Positions 57,652 to 64,000 of a stretch of 64,000 nt of DNA are shown here, piece after piece (position 1 is the first letter of the stretch; the number at the start of each line of letters is the position of its first letter). The stretch lies in contig CAWASE010000019.1 of the NCBI GenBank assembly GCA_963784675.1, positions 372,001-436,000 on the forward strand, written 5' to 3'. The notes below the pieces were generated by a model. The model made no database searches, had not been told where the DNA came from, and saw only the letters and a program-made list of their open reading frames with translations. A program made the translations under genes and the position numbers. This stretch comes from SCTD01 sp963784675. Lineage in GTDB: Bacteria > Actinomycetota > Actinomycetes > Mycobacteriales > SCTD01.

Positions 57652-59298
57652 TCAGACGGCCGAGCGGCGCCGGACAGCCGCCGCGGCGCCCACCAGCAGA
57701 CCGATCGCGAGCAGCGGCAGGGTCAGCGCGGAGCCGGTAGCGGCCAGACTCCCGCCGCCACCGGACGAGGGCGCGGCCGGACCGGCGGCCGGCGCAGGGG
57801 CGCCCTCAGGCGCGGGTGCGGCTGCGCCGGGGACCGCCGCCGCGGCCGGCAGGGCCACCTCGAAGACCTCGATGCCCCGCACCGCGTCGGCGGTGTAGAC
57901 CAGGTTCGTCTTCTGACCAGGCACGATCACGCCTGCCCGGTCGCGGATCGGCACCCAGTAGGCGTCCCAGACCTGCGTGGCGACGCCGGTGACGAAGCCG
58001 ATCTGGTCGATGTTCGCGGGGTCGCGCACGTCCATGATGCGCAGGCCCGCTCCGTACTGACCGAGCGCGACGAAGCCGTCCTGATGCACGTCGAACCAGT
58101 GCGCGGAGCAGAAGCCTGTCGCGGGCAGCGATGCGCCCCCGCCGAAGTCTGACGGGGCGTTCACCTGGTCCAGGGGCGCGATGGTGCCGACGTCCTGGAC
58201 CGTGCCGTCAGCGTTCTTGGCCCGGTAGGCGGCTCCGTCGAGGTCGGGTACGTACCAGGTCTGGAAGCTGCCGGCCTCGCTGCAGATGATCTCGTCCCCG
58301 TCGTCGGCGTAGTCCTCCTCGGTGACCAGCAGGACGTTGCCGTTCTTGATCGAGGGGGCGGCGCCGGCCCGGAAGGCCTTCGCGTTCGGCCGCATCGAGT
58401 TGTGCAGGATGAAGTCGTTGATCGGCGCGCCGCGACCCAGCGCGTTCGTGGCGTTGAGCAGCAGCGGCGTGAGCGGGTTCCGGACGTCGAACGCCGCCGC
58501 GCCGCCTGAGCCGGTGTGCCAACCGATCCCGGCGGTGTCGAAGTCCCAGTAGTGGCCGGCGCCGCGGCTGAAGCCCTGGCCCTCGCTGGCGTCGCCTGGT
58601 CCCGAGGCGGGGGAGGGGACCGTCTTGAGCTGCTTGGGGTTGTCCAGGTCGGTGAGGTCCAGGATCGAGAACATCGAGCCGGTGCCGGCGGTGTAGGCGT
58701 AGCTGCAGTCGCCCTGGTCGACGCATTGGACGGTGTGGGTGCTGGTGGTGGCCGCCCCCGGCGCGTCGCCCTGCGGGGTGCGCGAGCGGATGAACGGGTT
58801 GTCCGGGTCGGTGACGTCGACGAGCACGACCTCGGGGCCGTCGTCGAGGTTGACGTGGGTCGGGTCGGTCGGGGCCGCCTGCACCAGGTCGACAGCTGCG
58901 ATGACGAAGCGGTTCAGCACGCCGTCGATCAGCCGCTCGCCGTAGGTCATCGACTCGTTCTCGAACAGGGCGTTCACCAGCGTGCCGCGCACCTTGGGGT
59001 CGCGGGGGTCCGTCAGGTCCAGCACGGTGATGGTGTCGGTCGACGACACATAGGCGAACGGACCGGTGTGCGCGAACTCCATGCTGATCGCCGCGGTGTC
59101 CTGGATCCCGGCGATCTGCGTGATGTTGTCGCTGGTGATCGACGGGACCGGCGCGTTCAGACCGCCGCCACGGCTCGAGCGGGCGGCACCCGCCTGGCCC
59201 GGGGCTGCCTGCGCGCTGACCGCGACGGTGGTGCCTGCGGCGCACAGCAGGGCGGTGGCCACGATCAGCGCGCGGGGGCGTGCGGTCTGGCGGGTCAT
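57652..59298 (-). CDS. Secreted LVIVD-repeat protein with LAATG sortase signal
   Basis: 548 residues: a signal peptide (RALIVATALLCAAGTTVAVSAQA), LVIVD-type propeller repeats (TITVLDLTDPRDPKV, VVLVDVTDPDNPFI, FSILDLTDLDNPKQL, GLRIMDVRDPANIDQIG), a Pro/Ala/Gly linker and the sorting signal LAATG + hydrophobic helix + RRR. Several Cys and His residues (CSAHWFDVH) occur in the propeller. ATG 59298 has GGAG 7 nt upstream. Family related to the broken gene at 31512. Lies between crtB and the mannosyltransferase. Confidence 0.82.
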   Translation of the reverse strand: MTRQTARPRALIVATALLCAAGTTVAVSAQAAPGQAGAARSSRGGGLNAPVPSITSDNITQIAGIQDTAAISMEFAHTGPFAYVSSTDTITVLDLTDPRDPKVRGTLVNALFENESMTYGERLIDGVLNRFVIAAVDLVQAAPTDPTHVNLDDGPEVVLVDVTDPDNPFIRSRTPQGDAPGAATTSTHTVQCVDQGDCSYAYTAGTGSMFSILDLTDLDNPKQLKTVPSPASGPGDASEGQGFSRGAGHYWDFDTAGIGWHTGSGGAAAFDVRNPLTPLLLNATNALGRGAPINDFILHNSMRPNAKAFRAGAAPSIKNGNVLLVTEEDYADDGDEIICSEAGSFQTWYVPDLDGAAYRAKNADGTVQDVGTIAPLDQVNAPSDFGGGASLPATGFCSAHWFDVHQDGFVALGQYGAGLRIMDVRDPANIDQIGFVTGVATQVWDAYWVPIRDRAGVIVPGQKTNLVYTADAVRGIEVFEVALPAAAAVPGAAAPAPEGAPAPAAGPAAPSSGGGGSLAATGSALTLPLLAIGLLVGAAAAVRRRSAV

Positions 59299-59336
59299 CG
59301 GCAGGCTCCGTGGGGTCGGACGAGAGGAGGGTGTCT

Positions 59337-60731
59337 TCAGCTGACTTCGACGGCAGCAGCCGCAGACCTTCCCTGCGCGTAGAGCGCGACCGCGGCTCCC
59401 ACCGCCAGCAGCGACGGAACCCCGTAGAGGGGCGGCCGGACGAGGTTGCGGCCGCTCGGCGCGACGAGCACCGCCAGCACCAGGCACAGACCGCCCAGCG
59501 CGACGGCCTGGCGCGCCGGCACGCACGCCGCCAGCAGCGTCACCCCCCACAGCACGTACCAGGGCTGGACGACCGGCAGCAGCAGCGACGTCGCCACCAG
59601 CGCAGCCCCGAGCGCCGGCACCGGAGCGACGCGGGAGCCGGCGGCGAGGGCGAGGGCTGCCGTGCAGCACAGGGCAGCCGCCACCAGACCGAGACCGAGC
59701 ACCGCGTCCAGGGTCGCGTCGCCGCCCGGCAGGGCCAGCCCCAGACCGGTCAGCGGGGAGAACAGGCTGAGCCGGGCGCGGCCGGCGTCCAGGGTGCCGA
59801 GCCATCCCCAGCCGAGGCCGGTGGTGAGGCTCACCACGAAGGCCGTTGCTGCCGAGGCCGCCGCGACCACCGCGGCGGCCCGGGCGCGCGTCCCCCACGA
59901 GGCAGCGAGCAGCAGGGGCAGGAACCCGAGCGCGACGATCGCCGGCACCTTGACCAGCGCCGCCAGCGTGACTAGCGCGGCGGCCAGGGCCAGGCGAGCC
60001 CCGACGCGGACGGGCGGTCCACCCGGCGCCGGCGCGCACACGGCGACCCCGGCGGCCAGCAGGCCGACCATGAGGGCGTCGTTGTGACCCCCGCCGACCA
60101 GGTGCACCAGCAGCAGCGGGTTCGCGACCCCCAGCCAGAGCGCACGACCCGCGGGGACCCGGTGCGCGGCGGCGATCCGGGGCAGCGCCCACGCCAGGAG
60201 CACCACTCCGAGGGCCGACAGCAGCCGCGTGAGCAGCAGCGCAGGCAGCAGGTGCTGGCCGGTCAGCCGCACGACCAGTCCTGACGACGCCAACCAGAGC
60301 GGGCCGTAGGGCGAGGGCGTGTCGATCCAGACGTCGTCGACGCCGGCCGACAGCGGCCCGGGCAGCGTGCCGGGGCCGTTCTCGTACGGGTCGACGCCGG
60401 CGGCCACGAGCGCGCCCTGACCGACGTAGGCGTAGAGGTCGCGCGACATCAGCGGCGGACCCAGCAGCAGCGGCGACGACCACAGGCCGGTGGCCAGCAG
60501 CAGCGACCGACGGTCCAGGCCGCGGGCGAGCCACCAGGCCGCGAGCAGCAGCACCCCGCCGACCAGGCAGACCGGTCCACCGACGGTGCTCAGCGCCTCG
60601 ACCCGGTCGCCCGGGGGCACTGCGCCGACGCCGAGACCGCCGACGACCAGCAGCACGCTCCCGACGGTGCCTGCGGCCAGCAGGGTTGCGGGCGACAGCG
60701 AGGGCGCTGCCGTGTCGCCGCGCCGGCTCAC
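59337..60731 (-). CDS. MptB-like polyprenol-phosphomannose-dependent mannosyltransferase
   Basis: 464 residues, about 12 transmembrane helices. The loops MSRDLYAYVGQGALVAAGVDPYENGP and TPSPYGPLWL and the later GGGHNDALMVGLLAAGV are typical of the MptA/MptB GT-C family, which adds alpha-1,6-mannose from a lipid-linked donor outside the membrane. GTG 60731 overlaps the crtI stop (GTGA), so it is coupled to carotenoid synthesis; glycosylation of a carotenoid or of the wall proteins nearby is possible. Confidence 0.78.
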   Translation of the reverse strand: MSRRGDTAAPSLSPATLLAAGTVGSVLLVVGGLGVGAVPPGDRVEALSTVGGPVCLVGGVLLLAAWWLARGLDRRSLLLATGLWSSPLLLGPPLMSRDLYAYVGQGALVAAGVDPYENGPGTLPGPLSAGVDDVWIDTPSPYGPLWLASSGLVVRLTGQHLLPALLLTRLLSALGVVLLAWALPRIAAAHRVPAGRALWLGVANPLLLVHLVGGGHNDALMVGLLAAGVAVCAPAPGGPPVRVGARLALAAALVTLAALVKVPAIVALGFLPLLLAASWGTRARAAAVVAAASAATAFVVSLTTGLGWGWLGTLDAGRARLSLFSPLTGLGLALPGGDATLDAVLGLGLVAAALCCTAALALAAGSRVAPVPALGAALVATSLLLPVVQPWYVLWGVTLLAACVPARQAVALGGLCLVLAVLVAPSGRNLVRPPLYGVPSLLAVGAAVALYAQGRSAAAAVEVS

Positions 60732-62293
60732 CGGGTCGGCAGCACCGGGCTCGGCGGGGCGGCGAGCCGCATCGCCCGCGAGCGGTAGCGCTTGTCCTTG
60801 CCCAGGATCCGTTCGGCGGCGAGCCTGCCGGAGATCAGCACCATCGGGACGCCGACGCCGGGCTGCGTGCCGGAGCCGGCGAAGACGACGCCCTCGACCT
60901 TCGGCGCGAGGTTGGTCGCCCGGAACGGTCCGGTCTGCAAGAACGAGTGCGAGGCCGCGAACGGCGCCCCCTGCTCCATGCCGCGCGCCTGCCAGTCGGC
61001 CGGGGTCGTGACGTCCTGCACCTCGATGCCGTCGCCGAAGCCGACGTAGCCCATCGCCTCCAGCCGCGCGACGGCTTCGTCGCGGTAGCGGGGTCCGACC
61101 ACGCTCCAGTCGATGCCGGCGCTCTGGTTCGGGGTGGGCAGCAGGACGTAGTAGATGTGCCGCCCGTCCGGGGCCAGCGTCGGATCGGTGCGCGTGGGGT
61201 TGGTGACCAGGATCGACGGGTCGCTCATGAGCTGCTGCTTGTCGATGAGCTCGTCGAACACCCCCGACCAGGAGCGGCCGAAGTGGATGTTGTGGTGGGC
61301 GGTCTTGGTGTAGGCCTGCGTCGAGCCCGCCAGCAGCAGGAAGCACGACGGCGAGTAGACCTGTGCCTTCACCCGTCGTGGCATCGACTCCGGCGGCAGC
61401 AGCTCGCGGTAGGCCACCGGCAGGTCGGGGTTGAGCACGACGACGTCGGCGGCGATCCGCTCGCCGTCGGCCGTCTCGACGCCCACCGCGCGGCCGTGCT
61501 CGACGAGCACCCGGGTGACGGTCGTGCCGTAGCGCAACGCGACGCCGTGCTTCTCCGCGGCCCCGGCGAGCGCCCGGGGTACCGCGTGCATACCGCCCTT
61601 CGGGAAGTACACGCCGGCGACGCTGTCCATGTACGCGATCACCGCGTAGATGGCCAGCGCGTCGTACGGCGACAGCCCGGCGTACATCGACTGGAACGAC
61701 AGCACGCGCTGGGTGCGCGGGTCGCTGAGATAGCTGTCGACCTTCGGCGCGAGCTTGCGGAAGCCACCGATCGCCACCAGCCGCGCGAGGTTCGGCGTCA
61801 GCAGGTCGAACGGGGAGTCGATGTTGCGGTCGATGAAGTCCTTCATCTCGTACCGGTACAGCTTGCTGACGAACTCGACGTAGCGCAGGTAGCCCTGCGC
61901 CTCCTTGGGCCCGCAGACGCGCTCGACCTCGGCGGCCATCGCCGCCGGGTCGGCCTTGACGTCCAGCGTCGAGCCGTCGGGGTAGTAGGCCCGGTAGAGC
62001 GGGTCGATCGGCTCGAGCTCGAGCCAGTCCTCGAGCTTCTCGCCGACGCAGTCCAGGGCGTCGGCGATGAGGTCGGGCATCGTCAGGACGGTCGGGCCGG
62101 TGTCGAAGCGATAGCTCCCGCCGCCGCCGGGGGCGGCGACCTCGAGCAGCCCGTTGCGTCCGCCGGGCACGTCCTCGCGCTCCAGGACGGTGACCTCGCG
62201 ACCCGCTCCGGCCAGCCGCAGCGCGGCCGACAGACCGGCGAGCCCGGCTCCGACGATCACGACGCGGTCGGTGCGGCCGGGCACTGTCCTCAT
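60728..62293 (-). CDS. crtI: Phytoene desaturase family protein
   Basis: 521 residues. The N-terminal dinucleotide fold VVIVGAGLAGLSAALRLAGAGREVTVLER and FDTGPTVLTMP, and the C-terminal FAD/substrate block VVFAGSGTQPGVGVPMVLISGRLAAERIL, are the CrtI signatures. It introduces double bonds into phytoene to give lycopene or a partly desaturated product. ATG 62293 lies 6 nt after a TACGAT box, so the mRNA should be leaderless. First gene of the minus-strand carotenoid block. Confidence 0.93.
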   Translation of the reverse strand: MRTVPGRTDRVVIVGAGLAGLSAALRLAGAGREVTVLEREDVPGGRNGLLEVAAPGGGGSYRFDTGPTVLTMPDLIADALDCVGEKLEDWLELEPIDPLYRAYYPDGSTLDVKADPAAMAAEVERVCGPKEAQGYLRYVEFVSKLYRYEMKDFIDRNIDSPFDLLTPNLARLVAIGGFRKLAPKVDSYLSDPRTQRVLSFQSMYAGLSPYDALAIYAVIAYMDSVAGVYFPKGGMHAVPRALAGAAEKHGVALRYGTTVTRVLVEHGRAVGVETADGERIAADVVVLNPDLPVAYRELLPPESMPRRVKAQVYSPSCFLLLAGSTQAYTKTAHHNIHFGRSWSGVFDELIDKQQLMSDPSILVTNPTRTDPTLAPDGRHIYYVLLPTPNQSAGIDWSVVGPRYRDEAVARLEAMGYVGFGDGIEVQDVTTPADWQARGMEQGAPFAASHSFLQTGPFRATNLAPKVEGVVFAGSGTQPGVGVPMVLISGRLAAERILGKDKRYRSRAMRLAAPPSPVLPTR

Positions 62294-62299
62294 GGGTCG

Positions 62300-62305
62300 A
62301 TCGTA
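62300..62305 (-). promoter_or_regulatory. -10 box for leaderless crtI mRNA
   Basis: TACGAT on the minus strand, 6 nt before ATG 62293. Confidence 0.45.
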
Positions 62306-62346
62306 GGTGCGCCCCGCCCGCGCCGCCGAACGGCGATGATGCTCTG

Positions 62347-64000
62347 GTGAACCGCTTCCTGCCCCTCGCCCTGGTGCCCCTGCTCGTGCTCGGGACGGCG
62401 GCGCCGGCACTCGCCGCGGATGTTCCTCCGGCGCAGCCCATGCTCGTCGGGACGGCACTGGCGCCGGGCAACTCCGGGTTCTTCTCCGCGACCGGTCAGG
62501 CCGCCGGGATGGCCTCGGGCGACCCTGGCGCCTACGGCGACAACGTCGACGACCAGCGCGAGATGTTCTGGGACGGTGACACCAAGGACGGCCGGTTCAA
62601 GGCGCCTACCGGCACCCCGGAGACGCCTCGGGACGGCGTCCGCATCTACACCGACGCCAAGGGCGTGAAGGTCGTCTACGGCGACTCCTCCTTCGACACC
62701 TGGTACGGCGCGGGATACGCGGCCGGCCAGCAGCGGCTGTTCCTGGCCGATGCCGTCCGCCGGCTCGGCCGCGGCACCTTCGCCGAGCTCGTCGGACCGA
62801 GCGGGGTGCCGGCCGACGTCCAGGCCCGCACGCTGACCTACTCCCAGGCCGACTACGACGCGATGTTCGCCGCGCTGCCGGCCTCCTCGCGCGAGGTGGT
62901 CGAGGGGTATGCGGCGGGCATCGACGCGTGGATCCAGCACGTGCGCGTGACGCCCACCGACCTGCCGGCCGAGTACGCGCTGCTGTCGTCGTTGCCCGCC
63001 GCGTGGACGGTCACCGACACGCTGGCGGCGGGGGTGCTCATCACCCGCACGGTCGCGAGCGCCGGCGGCGACGAGTTCCGCGAGGTCGAGACGTTGCGCA
63101 CCCTCGGCGGTGTGGCCGGGCTCGGCGCGTTCACCGACCTGCGCTGGCAGAGCGACACGAAGGCCACCGTCAGCGTCCCGCCGGAGGAAGGCTCCTTCGA
63201 CAACGCCGTGGTGCCGGCCGCCCAGCGCGCCGCCGTGCTGCGTGCCAGCGCCGCCTACGCCCTGGCGCTGCCGCCGGGGCTGGCCGACGGTCCCGGCACG
63301 GGCGCCTACCCCGCCCCGGCCGTGCCGACCGGCCTCGACCCGACCGGCGCGCTTCCCGTCGGGGCCGTCCCGACCGGCGGGGCCGTCCCGACCGGCGGGG
63401 CCGTCCCGACCGGCGGGGCCGTCCCGACCGGCGGGGCCGTCCCGACCGGCAGGGCCGTCCCGACCGGCAGTGCGGTCGCGACGGCGGCCGCGACGCCCGG
63501 CCTGCCGCTGCCGGCTGCCCGGGCCGTCCAGAGCCTGGTCGACTACGGCAACAACCTGCACGGCGGTTCCTACGCTTTCGCCGTGGCACCCGAGCGCACC
63601 TCGACGGGCGCGGCGATGCTCGTCAGCGGACCGCAGCTCGGTTACTCCTACCCCACGCAGCTGTGGGAGATCGAGGTCCACGGCGGCGGCTACGACGCGC
63701 GCGGTTCCACCGTCCCGGGCCTGCCGACGGTCGGCATCGGCTACGGCAAGCGCGTCGCGTGGGGTCTGACGACGGGCAACAGCAAGACGATCGACAGCTT
63801 CATCGAGACCACGCGCACGCAGGGCGGGGTGCTGCAGTACCGGCACCGCGGGGTCTGGAAGGACGCCGACTGCCGCACCGAGACCGTGCGCTACCGCGCT
63901 GCCCAGCGCGGCGTGCCGGTCGGCCCACCGGTGCTGGCCGAGGACGTGCAGGTGTGCCGCACCGTCCACGGGCCGATCGTCGCGCAGGTCGGCGACCAGG
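62347..64000 (+). CDS. Secreted penicillin acylase-family Ntn hydrolase (3' end outside window)
   Basis: The first 551 codons are present. A signal peptide (RFLPLALVPLLVLGTAAPALA) is followed by the alpha-chain region (YGDSSFDTWYGAGYAAGQQRLFLADAVRRLGRGTFAELVG), a low-complexity linker with repeated GAVPTG units, and the beta-chain start NNLHGG-SYAFAVAPERTSTG, where Ser408 after Gly407 is the expected nucleophile exposed by self-cleavage. Then come MLVSGPQLGYSYP and VPGLPTVGIGYGKRVAWGLTTGNS. Known members deacylate penicillins or quorum-sensing acyl-homoserine lactones; which applies cannot be told. GTG 62347; divergent from crtI. Confidence 0.85.
   Translation, partial: MNRFLPLALVPLLVLGTAAPALAADVPPAQPMLVGTALAPGNSGFFSATGQAAGMASGDPGAYGDNVDDQREMFWDGDTKDGRFKAPTGTPETPRDGVRIYTDAKGVKVVYGDSSFDTWYGAGYAAGQQRLFLADAVRRLGRGTFAELVGPSGVPADVQARTLTYSQADYDAMFAALPASSREVVEGYAAGIDAWIQHVRVTPTDLPAEYALLSSLPAAWTVTDTLAAGVLITRTVASAGGDEFREVETLRTLGGVAGLGAFTDLRWQSDTKATVSVPPEEGSFDNAVVPAAQRAAVLRASAAYALALPPGLADGPGTGAYPAPAVPTGLDPTGALPVGAVPTGGAVPTGGAVPTGGAVPTGGAVPTGRAVPTGSAVATAAATPGLPLPAARAVQSLVDYGNNLHGGSYAFAVAPERTSTGAAMLVSGPQLGYSYPTQLWEIEVHGGGYDARGSTVPGLPTVGIGYGKRVAWGLTTGNSKTIDSFIETTRTQGGVLQYRHRGVWKDADCRTETVRYRAAQRGVPVGPPVLAEDVQVCRTVHGPIVAQVGDQ
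63361..63468 (+). repeat. 18-bp minisatellite in the acylase linker
   Basis: Six tandem copies of GGGGCCGTCCCGACCGGC (the last with A for the first G) encode repeats of GAVPTG. They fall about 33 codons before the predicted self-cleavage site, in the spacer that is normally removed. Confidence 0.9.

Noticed and set aside
1..64000. rRNA, tRNA or replication origin
   Set aside because: No rRNA-like sequence, tRNA cloverleaf or cluster of DnaA boxes was recognised when reading through; a dedicated search was not possible.

Overview
This is a 64-kb, very GC-rich chromosomal segment of a high-GC Gram-positive bacterium (Actinomycetia). The evidence is the GC-rich third codon positions, the many GTG starts, and typical actinobacterial families: the MacRS two-component pair, class II DAHP synthase, a PASTA Ser/Thr kinase, an Rv2175c-like protein, RNase AS, DUF5304 and DUF6318. 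At least nine genes start 6-7 nt downstream of a TANNNT box, which suggests widespread leaderless transcription. The backbone (glk ... plsC, macRS, phosphofructokinase, DAHP synthase, PASTA kinase, thi genes) recalls, from memory, the glkA-macRS-aroH-thi neighbourhood of Streptomyces. The genus cannot be told from this window. I saw no rRNA, tRNA or CRISPR array, and no gene-free stretch longer than about 300 bp.

Layout. 0-9 kb: the end of an ArsA-like ATPase, DUF5304, ROK glucokinase, small zinc-ribbon protein, EEP-family protein, alpha/beta hydrolase, acyltransferase plsC, macS-macR and glycerol kinase. 8.8-14.4 kb (minus): an osmolyte operon, asnO-ngg-M42 peptidase-DUF1028, for the compatible solute N-acetylglutaminylglutamine amide. 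14.4-18 kb: RNase AS, an acetyltransferase, an RlpA-like protein, and an IS110-family element with a structured upstream region that may encode its bridge RNA. 18-25 kb: a phosphofructokinase with PPi-type active-site residues, class II and class I DAHP synthases, a 52-bp tandem repeat array, a sigma-like membrane protein, a molybdopterin oxidoreductase and endonuclease IV. 25-31.4 kb: PASTA kinase, HTTM membrane protein, LysM/transglycosylase protein, and a TPP riboswitch followed by thiG-thiH.

31.5-47.2 kb is the most accessory-looking part. It starts with a secreted LVIVD/PA-domain protein that is frameshifted. It continues with a nearly gap-free block: two paralogous membrane-anchored periplasmic-binding proteins, TetR, MFS transporter, PLP-dependent lyase, a fused LivH-LivM permease (frameshifted), LivG, LivF with a ribbon-helix-helix-like tail, a secreted stalk-like protein, a zinc-ribbon membrane protein and a D-amino-acid aldolase/dehydratase-like enzyme (also frameshifted at its start). 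I read this block as one uptake-and-breakdown module for an amino compound; the substrate is unknown. Single-base indels cluster in this part, so either assembly quality or real decay should be settled before functional claims are made.

47.3-54.7 kb: a sugar-lactone-type FAD oxidase, DinB-like protein, two coupled Gfo/Idh/MocA oxidoreductases, a DUF6318 lipoprotein, a PKD-domain protein, an Rv2175c-like protein, thiS-thiE (so thiamine genes are split over two sites 22 kb apart) and a small DUF6480-like membrane protein. 54.8-64 kb: a carotenoid region (crtB, crtI) interleaved with an MptB-like mannosyltransferase and two secreted proteins that end in LAATG sortase signals, then a secreted penicillin-acylase-like Ntn hydrolase cut off by the window end.
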